Source: an uncultured Clostridia bacterium (GTDB lineage: Bacteria; Bacillota; Clostridia; Oscillospirales; Acutalibacteraceae). Taken from it: a DNA stretch of 7,319 bases. The stretch is taken from NCBI GenBank assembly GCA_937875885.1, contig CALEIO010000050.1, forward strand, positions 1 to 7,319, in the 5' to 3' direction. Shown piece after piece: positions 1 through 7,194 of the stretch. The notes beneath the pieces are model-generated. The model did not search any database and was not told the DNA's origin. It saw only the letters and a program-made list of their open reading frames with translations. The translations under genes and the position numbers were made by a program. The stretch's first letter is position 1. Every line of letters begins with the position of its first letter.

Positions 1-16
1 TAATTAGAAAGAGTGA

Positions 17-497
<481 letters not shown>

Positions 498-514
498 AGG
501 GGTTAAAGTAAAAT

Positions 515-1567
515 ATGAACGTAAGCAAAGAAAGAATTGAAGAATACAAAAAAGAAACAAAGATGCCGCCGATTTTTAAAAATTTACTTATCATATTTGC
601 AATTCTTTTGTTGTCAGTTATCCTGTGCCTGAGTTTTTGCACAGTTTTGCCTGCAGTGAGTGCTGTGTCAAGTAATTGGGTCCTTGATCCCTATGCAGAG
701 TACATAACTCAAACTGATAAAAAATATGTATATATGGATTTATCTGATAAAAGTTATTACTTTGATTATGAATCCCATGCCTTGTATGAGCAAAAACTTA
801 ATTTTGCAGATGATAAAACAGCAGATAGGTATCGCGGCTCTCATATATTATTCTATAAGGATGCCGAAGATGTGGCTGTGCAAATGGAGGCTTATAAGAA
901 TAATCGTTATGAGGAAAGTCGTCTGTATGTGGAGGAATCACACCTAGAGGAATATAAGAATATTGCCCAAGGTATTGCAGATGATTATCTGATTTATAGC
1001 TATTATTCTACCGAAGTGTTCAGGTTTTCCGGCGTGAAGTATGATGACTGGAGTGATAGCGGCACTATAACTGTTGATGCAAACAGCTTGTCTGATTATG
1101 ATTGCTACTATATTTTTGCCACTGATGACAAAGAGCTCTTCGAAGTGGAATGTGGTATGGTATTGTATGATTACTATCATGATAAGTTGTATCTGCTCAA
1201 ATACAGCGATTACGACAGCAGTTATTTTTACAGCGACGGAGGGTTTAATGAAAAAGTTGATAAAGAAGTAACTCTTTATTTGCTGGAAGATGACCCTTTG
1301 GAAAAAGAGATAGTAAACTTTGTGAATACAGAACCTAAAGATGATCTGGATTGGCTTGTTTCTGATCATAATGAAGTAAATGATACAGTAGCAATAGTAT
1401 TTTGCTCCATTGTTTTTGGCATAATACCTTTAGCCACCTTTGTGTTTGCCATTGTAATGCTCATTATGGTTAAAGATAAAAAGTACCGTAGGCCTTATAC
1501 AGCAATTGCTTTTGGCTCTTTGCTTGTTCTTGTAAGCTGTGCGGTAGTGCTTTTGATGCTCATATAA
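515..1567 (+). CDS. Membrane protein of unknown function with a large acidic, tyrosine-rich extracytoplasmic domain
   Basis: I do not recognise this 350-residue protein. A lysine-rich N-terminus (residues 1-18) precedes a hydrophobic segment at about 20-48, which could be a signal anchor; a VSA-type cleavage site near 50 is possible. Residues about 50-288 are hydrophilic, rich in Asp, Glu and Tyr (clusters such as YSYYSTEVF, DYDCYYIF and YDSSYFYSDGG), and contain no enzyme motif that I can identify. Two more membrane helices follow, at about 291-319 and 329-350, separated by a basic loop KDKKYRR. The protein ends inside the last helix. Predicted topology is N-inside, domain outside, basic loop inside. 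The ATG start is supported by GAAAGGGG at 495-502, about 12 bases upstream, which is somewhat far. The native promoter is not visible because a mosaic junction lies just upstream. The gene stands alone on its strand, converges with the ATPase gene and ends in a strong terminator. Cell-envelope sensing or anchoring is possible but unsupported. Confidence 0.85.
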   Translation: MNVSKERIEEYKKETKMPPIFKNLLIIFAILLLSVILCLSFCTVLPAVSAVSSNWVLDPYAEYITQTDKKYVYMDLSDKSYYFDYESHALYEQKLNFADDKTADRYRGSHILFYKDAEDVAVQMEAYKNNRYEESRLYVEESHLEEYKNIAQGIADDYLIYSYYSTEVFRFSGVKYDDWSDSGTITVDANSLSDYDCYYIFATDDKELFEVECGMVLYDYYHDKLYLLKYSDYDSSYFYSDGGFNEKVDKEVTLYLLEDDPLEKEIVNFVNTEPKDDLDWLVSDHNEVNDTVAIVFCSIVFGIIPLATFVFAIVMLIMVKDKKYRRPYTAIAFGSLLVLVSCAVVLLMLI

Positions 1568-1580
1568 TTTTATGCAAAAC

Positions 1581-1620
1581 AAAGCGCCCTTGCGAATTTA
1601 TCGCAGGGGCGCTTTTGTTT
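1581..1620. terminator. Bidirectional rho-independent terminator between the unknown membrane gene and the ATPase gene
   Basis: A 15-bp stem, AAAGCGCCCTTGCGA (1581-1595), pairs with TCGCAGGGGCGCTTT (1601-1615) with one T-G wobble, around a 5-base ATTTA loop. On the + strand it is followed by TTTTGTTTGTTG. On the - strand it is followed by TTTGTTTTG. It starts 14 bases after the + strand stop and ends a few bases before the - strand stop (1626), so it can serve both converging genes. Confidence 0.93.
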
Positions 1621-1625
1621 GTTGT

Positions 1626-4238
1626 TTATTTGTGTTTAATAAGACCCAGTGCCTTTGAGAGCTCCATAAGGATTGTGGGAATACAGATAAGTCCCAAAGC
1701 AATAAGATACAGCTTAAAGGGAAGATAAATCAGGTTGAAAGCAATCTGAACGGGAGTGAACAGAACAACAAGTACCATAACCAACGATGCAAGTACAGCA
1801 AGGTTCAGGTTTTTGTTTGTGAAGATACCTGTTTTGAATAAAGAACGGTCAGAGCGCATGTTGAATGACTGAAGCACCTGGGAGAGTGAAAGAACCATAA
1901 ATGCCATTGTCTGACCACCTGCTGCAGTGCCTGTGTAGTTTGCACCAATCCAGTAGCCAAGGAGGGTAAGCAGACCAAACATAAGTCCCTGAAGCACCAC
2001 TCTGATGCCAAGACCGTTTGCAAAGATTCCTTCATTCTTGGGTTTGGGCTTTTTGTCCATTACATCTGCTTCTACAGGTTCCATACCAAGAGCAATTGCA
2101 GGCAGAGAGTCGGTTACAAGGTTAATCCACAAAAGCTGCATGGAAAGCAGGGGAGAAGCGTGCCACATAAGCATTGCGGCAAATACAGCCACAACCTCGC
2201 CGATGTTGGTGCCAAGGAGAAAACCAACAACCTTTTTGATGTTTGCATAGATTCCTCGGCCTTCACGCACAGCTTCTACTATGGTGGAGAAGTTGTCATC
2301 TGTAAGGGTCATATCCGCTGCACCCTTTGCAACGTCTGTGCCTGTGATTCCCATTGCACATCCGATGTCTGCGGCCTTGAGGGCAGGGGCGTCGTTTACA
2401 CCGTCACCTGTCATAGAAACAACCTGACCTTTACGTTGCCAGGCTTTGACAATGCGGATTTTATTTTCGGGAGAAACTCGTGCATAAACAGAGATTTTCT
2501 CAACCTGTGCATCAAGCTCTTCTTCGCTCATTGCATCAAGCTGTGTGCCTGTGATAGCCATATCTCCATCAAGAAGAATTCCAAGCTCTCTTGCAATTGC
2601 AGAAGCGGTGATAACGTGGTCGCCTGTAATCATTACGGGCTTGATTCCTGCTTTACGGCAGGTTTCAACAGCAACCTTTGCTTCGGGTCTGGGAGGGTCA
2701 ATCATACCCAAAAGTCCCAGGAATGTAAGGTTGCACTCGATCTCTTCGGGAGTGAGGTTTTCGGGAATGGTATCAATTTCCTTGTAAGCCACAGCCAACA
2801 CTCGCAGAGCCTGCTCGCTCAGTGCTTCTGTGATTTCTCTTGCTTTGTCAAGGTCGCCCTTTACACAGCGGCTTGCCATTACGTCAAAGGCGCCTTTTAC
2901 AATAACCACGTTTCTGCCGTCGATGGAGTTTATGGTGGTCATAAGTTTTCTGTCAGAGTCAAAGGGGATTCCCGCAAGTCGGGGATAAGTCTTGTTAAGC
3001 TCATCTTTGAGCAGATTGTTCTTGTATGCAGCAAGGACAATTGCGGTTTCTGTAGGGTCGCCGATGTGCTGCTCTTCTTCGCCCGAGAATACAACGGAGC
3101 CGTCACAGCACAGAGTGCCGTAGGTGAGGAGCTTTCTGATGCTTTCGGGTGCATTGTTGCTCATATTGTGGGCAAAGTCATCTCCGTCTGCAAAAACCTG
3201 CATAACGGTCATTTTGTTCTGTGTGAGTGTACCTGTCTTATCGGAGCAGATTACGGAAGCGCTGCCCAGAGTTTCTACAGCGGGAAGTCTGCGGATGAGT
3301 GCGTTACGCTTAACCATTCTCTGTACACCGATGGAAAGTACAATGGTAACAATTGCGGGCAAGCCCTCGGGAATAGCAGATACAGCCAGAGAAACCGATG
3401 TCATAAACAGATGAATGGGGTCAAGGTTGTTGAGAAGACCCACAAGGAAGATAACACCGCAAGCACCCAAAGCAACAAAGCCCAGGTATTTGCCAAGCTG
3501 TGCAAGTTTCTGCTGCAGAGGTGTCTGGTTTGATTCTTCTCCTGCAAGCAGATTTGCGATTTTGCCCATTTCGGTGTTCATTCCTGTACCTGTTACTACT
3601 GCTGTTGCTGTGCCGTAGGTAATTGTACAGCCAGAGAATACCATATTCTTTCTGTCGCCCAGAGGAGCGTCTTTGTCTACTGTGGCAAGAGCGTCTTTTT
3701 CGGAGGGGACAGATTCGCCTGTCAGGGCAGATTCCTCAGATTTAAGGCTTGTGCTTATAAGGAGTCTTGCATCTGCAGGCACAAAGTCGCCTGCTTCAAG
3801 GTGGATGATGTCACCTGGGACAAGGAGAGATGCATCAATAAGCTTTTCTTCTCCGTCTCTGATTACTCTTGCGTGGGGTGCAGACATATTCTTGAGTGCA
3901 TCCAGGGCTTTTTCTGCCTTGCTCTCCTGCACAACACCCATAATGGCGTTGAGGATAACAATAAGCAGAATAAGTCCAGGCTCAAAGAGCTCTGCCCAGT
4001 TCTTTTCAATGCAGACGATTGAGAAAGAGACGATTGCTGCAATGATGAGAATGATGATCATTACATCTTTGAACTGGTCAAAGAACCTTTGCAGATTCGA
4101 CTTTTTCTTTTTCTCCTGCAGACGGTTTTCGCCGTGTTCAGCCTGAAGTTTTTCTACCTGTGCTGTAGTCAGTCCTTTCTGCAGGTCTGCAGAATAAAGG
4201 TTGACTATTTCTTCTTTTGTCATATCGTGTGAAGCCAA
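1626..4238 (-). CDS. Calcium-translocating P-type ATPase (P2A/P2B type)
   Basis: An 870-residue P-type ATPase of normal full length that very probably exports Ca2+ across the cytoplasmic membrane. The N-terminal cation-ATPase domain spans about 5-75. M1 and M2 lie near 58-77 and 85-104. The actuator loop has TGES at 173-176. M4 has PEGLPA, with Glu291 matching SERCA Glu309. The phosphorylation site is CSDKTGTLT with Asp333. The nucleotide-binding Lys is in KGA at 448-450, TGDH precedes the hinge, and TGDGVNDAP is at 610-618. M5 has NIGE (Asn678, Glu681) and M6 has NLVTD (Asn706, Thr709, Asp710), the residues used for Ca2+ in SERCA. M8 has LSLSQVLQSFNMRS and no acidic residue equivalent to SERCA Glu908, as in PMCA and single-site bacterial pumps. 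The start is TTG, chosen because AGGAGG lies 8 bases upstream; the alternative ATG at codon 6 is too far from it. Substrate Ca2+ rather than Mn2+ is inferred. Confidence 0.95.
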   Translation of the reverse strand: MASHDMTKEEIVNLYSADLQKGLTTAQVEKLQAEHGENRLQEKKKKSNLQRFFDQFKDVMIIILIIAAIVSFSIVCIEKNWAELFEPGLILLIVILNAIMGVVQESKAEKALDALKNMSAPHARVIRDGEEKLIDASLLVPGDIIHLEAGDFVPADARLLISTSLKSEESALTGESVPSEKDALATVDKDAPLGDRKNMVFSGCTITYGTATAVVTGTGMNTEMGKIANLLAGEESNQTPLQQKLAQLGKYLGFVALGACGVIFLVGLLNNLDPIHLFMTSVSLAVSAIPEGLPAIVTIVLSIGVQRMVKRNALIRRLPAVETLGSASVICSDKTGTLTQNKMTVMQVFADGDDFAHNMSNNAPESIRKLLTYGTLCCDGSVVFSGEEEQHIGDPTETAIVLAAYKNNLLKDELNKTYPRLAGIPFDSDRKLMTTINSIDGRNVVIVKGAFDVMASRCVKGDLDKAREITEALSEQALRVLAVAYKEIDTIPENLTPEEIECNLTFLGLLGMIDPPRPEAKVAVETCRKAGIKPVMITGDHVITASAIARELGILLDGDMAITGTQLDAMSEEELDAQVEKISVYARVSPENKIRIVKAWQRKGQVVSMTGDGVNDAPALKAADIGCAMGITGTDVAKGAADMTLTDDNFSTIVEAVREGRGIYANIKKVVGFLLGTNIGEVVAVFAAMLMWHASPLLSMQLLWINLVTDSLPAIALGMEPVEADVMDKKPKPKNEGIFANGLGIRVVLQGLMFGLLTLLGYWIGANYTGTAAGGQTMAFMVLSLSQVLQSFNMRSDRSLFKTGIFTNKNLNLAVLASLVMVLVVLFTPVQIAFNLIYLPFKLYLIALGLICIPTILMELSKALGLIKHK

Positions 4239-4246
4239 ATTTAATA

Positions 4247-4252
4247 CCTCCT
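4247..4252 (-). promoter_or_regulatory. Shine-Dalgarno AGGAGG that fixes the TTG start of the ATPase
   Basis: On the - strand AGGAGG is followed by 8 bases (TATTAAAT) and then TTG GCT TCA. This is ideal spacing for the TTG, whereas the in-frame ATG five codons further on would have a spacing of about 23 bases. It is the main reason for preferring a non-ATG start. Confidence 0.85.
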
Positions 4253-4282
4253 GGTTGATAACAGACTTCTATGTTAAGATAA

Positions 4283-4296
4283 GGTATAAAAATACC
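4283..4296. repeat. Small inverted repeat in the ATPase 5' leader
   Basis: GGTAT and ATACC are separated by AAAA. The 5-bp arms are short and AT-rich, so the hairpin is weak. It lies between the predicted ATPase promoter and its ribosome binding site, in a leader of roughly 70 bases. It could be a minor structure or chance; there is no sign of a recognisable riboswitch. Confidence 0.3.
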
Positions 4297-4313
4297 ATAT
4301 AACACCAATGAAT

Positions 4314-4341
4314 ATTATAACAAAGTAATTTGGAATTACAA
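4314..4341 (-). promoter_or_regulatory. Predicted sigma-A-type promoter of the ATPase gene
   Basis: On the - strand TTGTAA (complement of 4336-4341) is followed after 16 bases by a perfect TATAAT (complement of 4314-4319). Transcription would begin near 4307 and give a leader of roughly 70 bases before the TTG start. The -10 is consensus and the -35 matches 4 of 6 positions. Confidence 0.65.
4325..4339. promoter_or_regulatory. Candidate operator: inverted repeat inside the ATPase promoter
   Basis: GTAATT-TGG-AATTAC has perfect 6-bp arms around a 3-base centre. It lies across the spacer and reaches into the -35 box of the predicted ATPase promoter, where a bound dimeric regulator would block RNA polymerase. 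The half-site sequence GAATTAC recurs at 4389-4395, near the divergent HAD promoter. The arms are short and the region is AT-rich, so chance is possible. No regulator gene is present in the window. Confidence 0.35.
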
Positions 4342-4399
4342 CAACACAATGAAAAGTATTCCTTAAATATATGTAAAATTTAGGTGAAGAATTACTTTT

Positions 4400-4431
4400 T
4401 TGATGCAATAATGAAAAAAATATGATATAAT
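4400..4431 (+). promoter_or_regulatory. Predicted extended -10 promoter of the HAD hydrolase gene
   Basis: TATAAT at 4426-4431 is preceded directly by TGA, giving the extended -10 form TGnTATAAT. A TTGATG at 4400-4405 is the best -35 candidate, but its 20-base spacing is long, so the extended -10 probably matters more. The start codon is about 36 bases downstream of the -10. The same intergenic region carries the divergent ATPase promoter. Confidence 0.6.
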
Positions 4432-4466
4432 CACATAGTGAAATTCAAGCGTTACAGGAGAATTAT

Positions 4467-5171
4467 ATGTCTGTTACTACAGTTTTATTTGACCTTGACG
4501 GTACATTGCTGCCTATGGAGCAGGATGAATTTGTAAAAGCGTATTTTGGTCTGATTGCAAAAAGACTTGCAAACAAGGGCTACGATGCAAATGAACTTGT
4601 TGCCACAATCTGGGCAGGCACAAAAGCTATGATGAAAAACGACGGTTCAAGGCTCAACGAAGAGGTTTTCTGGGAGGAGTTTGCCCGTCAGTACGTAGAG
4701 AAATATAAGGATGATATACCGGAGTTTGACGCCTACTACAACAACGAATTTCTGGGCGTTCAGGCTGTGTGCGGATATAATCCCGCAGCGGCAGAAACAG
4801 TGCATAAAATCAAGGCTTCGGGGATTCGTGTGGCATTGGCAACACAACCGATTTTCCCCGCAGTTGCCACAGAGCATCGCACACGTTGGGCGGGACTTGA
4901 TGTGTCTGATTTTGAACTTGTTACAACTTATGAAAATATCGGTTTCTGCAAGCCGAATCCCGAATATTACAGAGAAATATGTAAGCGTCTCGGGGTTGCT
5001 CCCGAGGAGTGCCTTATGGTGGGTAATGACGTGGGTGATGATATGGTTGCAAAAAGCCTTGGTATGCAGGTTTTTCTGCTGACAGATTGCCTTATTAACC
5101 ACACAAATGAGGATATTTCTGTATATCCTAAGGGAAGTTTTAAGGAGCTTCTTGAGTTTCTTGATATCTGA
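4467..5171 (+). CDS. HAD-superfamily hydrolase (phosphatase-like)
   Basis: A complete 234-residue cytosolic haloacid dehalogenase-type hydrolase, likely a small-metabolite phosphatase. Motif I is FDLDGTLL, with nucleophile Asp9 and acid/base Asp11. Motif II is LATQP with Thr126. Motif III is CKPNP with Lys162. Motif IV is GNDVGDD at 186-192, carrying the Mg2+-binding acids. Residues about 17-105 form a helical insertion between motif I and the rest of the core, which corresponds to a C1 cap like that of phosphoglycolate phosphatase and beta-phosphoglucomutase relatives and decides substrate choice. I cannot infer the substrate. AGGAG at 4456-4460 lies 6 bases before the ATG, and an extended -10 promoter lies just upstream. 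The gene is monocistronic, with its own terminator 2 bases after the TGA. Its divergence from the Ca2+ ATPase does not by itself establish a functional link. Confidence 0.93.
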   Translation: MSVTTVLFDLDGTLLPMEQDEFVKAYFGLIAKRLANKGYDANELVATIWAGTKAMMKNDGSRLNEEVFWEEFARQYVEKYKDDIPEFDAYYNNEFLGVQAVCGYNPAAAETVHKIKASGIRVALATQPIFPAVATEHRTRWAGLDVSDFELVTTYENIGFCKPNPEYYREICKRLGVAPEECLMVGNDVGDDMVAKSLGMQVFLLTDCLINHTNEDISVYPKGSFKELLEFLDI

Positions 5172-5172
5172 A

Positions 5173-5209
5173 AAAAACACCGTCTGAAGTAGTATCAGAC
5201 GGTGTTTTT
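5173..5209. terminator. Bidirectional rho-independent terminator between the HAD and CLC genes
   Basis: A perfect 15-bp inverted repeat, AAAAACACCGTCTGA (5173-5187) and TCAGACGGTGTTTTT (5195-5209), surrounds a 7-base loop AGTAGTA. T-runs follow on both strands, so it can end transcripts from the HAD gene (+) and the CLC gene (-), whose stop is at 5248-5250. Confidence 0.95.
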
Positions 5210-5247
5210 ATATGTTTTTGTTTGGTTTTGCTGTTTCTTTTTCTTGT

Positions 5248-6490
5248 TTATGTTTCTTCAAAAATCTCATCGTTGAGCTTTGAGAACAGGAATCTTTGCT
5301 TTGAGTAAAGACTTGCCTTGCCCGAAATCATAAAGCTGATGATTGCGCTTAAAGCAAAGAAAATCATACCTTTATTGCCGAAGAGTTCTATGCAAAGGAA
5401 CAGTGTGCCCAGGGGACAGTTGGTAACACCGCAGAAGAGTGCCGCAATACCAAGAGCAGCGCCCATACCGGGATTCATACCTATAAGGGTTGCAATGCTG
5501 CCGCCCATTGTTGCACCGATGAACATTGTGGGGATGATTTCTCCGCCCTTAAAGCCTGCCGCTACGGTAATGGCTGTGAAGAGAATCTTCAGAGCAAAGG
5601 CTTCGTATCTTACGTCGCCGCTTGTGAAAATTCGGTTGATAACCTCAATTCCGCCGCCGTTGTAGTCGTGAGTACCAAGTGCAAGGGTAAGACCTACAAT
5701 CAGCAAACCACCAACTGCAATGCGGAGAAAATCATTTTTCAGATGCTTTTTGAAAAGGTGCTCTGCCTCGTGGAGGACTTTGCAGAAAAGGATGCTTATA
5801 AGTGCACCTGCCACGCCTATGAGTGCAACTTTCCACAGAGTGTGGGGGGTAAGTGCGGGGACAGATGAAATTGCGAATCTTTCGGGGTGAGTGCCAAGGA
5901 GAGTTGAAATATAGAAAGCAACCACGCTTGACACAAGGCAGGGGAGAATTGCAGCGGAGCAGATTTGTCCTACACTGATAACCTCTACAGCAAATACAGC
6001 AGCACCCAGGGGTGTGCCGAATAATGCAGAGAAAACTGCAGCCATACCGCACATTGTGAGAATGTGACGGGATTTTTCGCTTACTCTGAAAATCTTTGAG
6101 AGTAAAGACGAGATACTTCCTCCAAGCTGGAGTGCAGCACCCTCTCTGCCTGCAGAGGCGCCGAAGGTGTGGCTGAGCACTGTGCCTGCAAATACAGCGG
6201 GAGCCAACAGAACGGGGACTGTTGTTTTTTCTCTTGCGCTTACAAGCACCTGGTTTGTGCCCACGGTAGAAACCTTGCAAAGTTTGAAAATTCCTACAGA
6301 TAACAGACCTGCAAGTGGAAGAAGATACAGAAGCCAGCTGTTGCTTTCTCTCAGTCCGATGCCGTAATTTATGCATTTTGCAAAGCCTGCACCCAGCAGT
6401 CCTCCGATTCCGCCCACTATGCAGCCAAGCAGAATCCATTTTGCAAAAGCGATAGTATATTTCTTTGATTTTTCAAAGAAAAGTTTGGAA
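5248..6490 (-). CDS. CLC-family anion transporter, compact, with a non-canonical filter resembling fluoride-type CLCs; 5' end lost at a junction
   Basis: A polytopic inner-membrane protein of the CLC chloride channel/antiporter family, about 414 residues long and with no CBS domains. Numbering here counts from an in-frame TTG at 6498. The gating-glutamate loop is SAGREGAALQLGG at about 115-127, with Glu119. The second motif is GGEIIPTMFIGATMGG at 318-333, where GxFxP is usual. The C-terminal SLYSKQ at 396-401 holds a candidate anion-site Tyr398. The first filter motif GSGIP is absent, and VGTNQVL (79-85) occupies the place. In PLGAAVFAVEV (163-173) the position of the internal proton glutamate (CLC-ec1 Glu203) appears to be Val173. 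Short length and the GGExxP motif recall the CLC-F fluoride/proton antiporters, as I remember them; Cl-/H+ exchange remains possible. The TTG at 6496-6498 has no ribosome binding site and lies inside sequence that codes NusB on the other strand, so the native start is missing. Confidence 0.88.
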
Positions 6491-6502
6491 GAAGCCAAAG
6501 CA
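6485..6502. other. Mosaic junction CLC gene (5' end) | nusB fragment
   Basis: Left of this point the - strand encodes the CLC N-terminus (KLFFEKSKKYTIAF…). From about 6491 the + strand encodes EAKAKFRPSEED, typical of the N-terminal region of Bacteroidota NusB. Both readings are compatible with GGAAGAAGCCAAAGC, so the two sources probably share several bases here. Neither gene has its natural 5' end: the CLC gene has no upstream ribosome binding site and nusB has no start codon. Confidence 0.65.
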
Positions 6503-7192
6503 AAGTTCCGTCCATCGGAAGAAGATATTAATCCAAATATGCGTTTTGTTGAAAATAGATTTTTGGTGGAGTTGAGTAATAACTATGAACTGAAAAAATC
6601 TATTGAATATCTGAAAATTAATTGGGCTAATTATAATGATGTTTTTCGTAATGTATATAATTCGTTTCGTGCTACTGAAGTGTACAAAAATTATATGGCT
6701 GTAGAAAAGGTAGATTTTGACCAAGATAAGGCTATTGTTTTGTCGTTGTTTAAACATCTAATGAATTATGATCCATTGGTTGATGTCTTTTATGATAGAA
6801 ATTTGTTTTGGGAAGATGATTTCTATCAGATAGCACAACATAATTATAATATTTTGAAAGGATTAGATGATACATTTTCGGCTGCTAGTCAGTTTCCACT
6901 TATATACGATGAACGCAATGAGGAGGAAGTAGAAGCGTGCAAATTTGCCTCAGAATTGTTGAAAAATACAATATTGTCGTTTGAGGAGAATACTGAAATT
7001 ATTAAGCAAAATCTCAAGGAATGGGAATACGAACGTGTGGCGATAATGGATACCATAATACTGAAGATGGCTATTACTGAATTGGTAAGTTTCCCTTCAA
7101 TACCCGAGAAAGTAACGATAAACGAATGTATTGAATTGTCGAAAGAATATAGCACAGATAAGAGTAAACTTTTTGTTAATGGTATTTTGGAT
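6491..7192 (+). CDS. nusB: NusB transcription antitermination factor, Bacteroidota-type, internal fragment
   Basis: About 234 codons of the long (roughly 300-residue) NusB found in Bacteroidota. NusB binds boxA RNA with ribosomal protein S10 (NusE) to promote antitermination on rRNA operons. The visible piece starts with AKAKFRPSEEDINPN and RFVENRFLVEL, typical of the extra N-terminal region of this lineage. The helical middle follows, and then the NusB core: WEYERVAIMDTIILKMAITE, FPSIPEKVTINECIELSK, EYSTDKSKLFVNGILD. The N-terminus (probably about 70 residues) is missing at the junction with the CLC gene. The last few residues are also missing: after NGILD a short basic tail such as KIV is expected, but histidine-kinase sequence follows in frame. 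Codon use is AT-rich and unlike the CLC gene. The recognition is from family memory of several long motifs and I am confident in it. Different source phylum from the core block is inferred. Confidence 0.88.
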
Positions 7193-7194
7193 AT
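7181..7194. other. Mosaic junction nusB | histidine kinase at a shared Ile-Leu-Asp
   Basis: NusB normally ends near VNGILDKIV, and histidine kinases carry NDILDISKIEA at the end of the second HisKA helix. The window reads VNGILDISKIEANK. The shared peptide ILD (ATTTTGGAT, 7184-7192) marks the switch point, and frame is kept. This is the clearest sign in the window of joining by short sequence identity. Confidence 0.7.

Noticed and set aside
944..1369. A 141-codon - strand frame inside the unknown membrane gene
   Set aside because: It is antisense to a gene with a proper start, membrane helices and terminator. Its length follows from the Tyr/Asp/Ile-rich codons of the opposite strand.
1581..1620. 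Hairpin considered as a mobile-element terminal repeat or CRISPR-like repeat
   Set aside because: It is single, sits between two convergent stops and has U-runs on both strands, so it is an ordinary bidirectional terminator.
2160..3533. A 457-codon open frame on the + strand, cysteine-rich
   Set aside because: It lies wholly antisense to the ATPase gene, whose catalytic motifs are all intact. Its own composition (many Cys, His and Ser) is typical of a reverse-strand shadow, and it has no ribosome binding site.
4239..4466. A riboswitch or small gene in the divergent intergenic region
   Set aside because: I found no conserved riboswitch core, no tRNA-like fold and no open frame of useful length; two promoters, two ribosome binding sites and short inverted repeats account for the region.
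5732..6439. A 235-codon open frame on the - strand overlapping the CLC gene
   Set aside because: It is another frame of the same strand as the CLC gene, with an Arg/Cys/His-rich composition and no family motifs; it is a shadow.
6473..7155. Two - strand open frames of 94 and 88 codons over the nusB piece
   Set aside because: The + strand encodes clear NusB motifs throughout, so these are antisense shadows.
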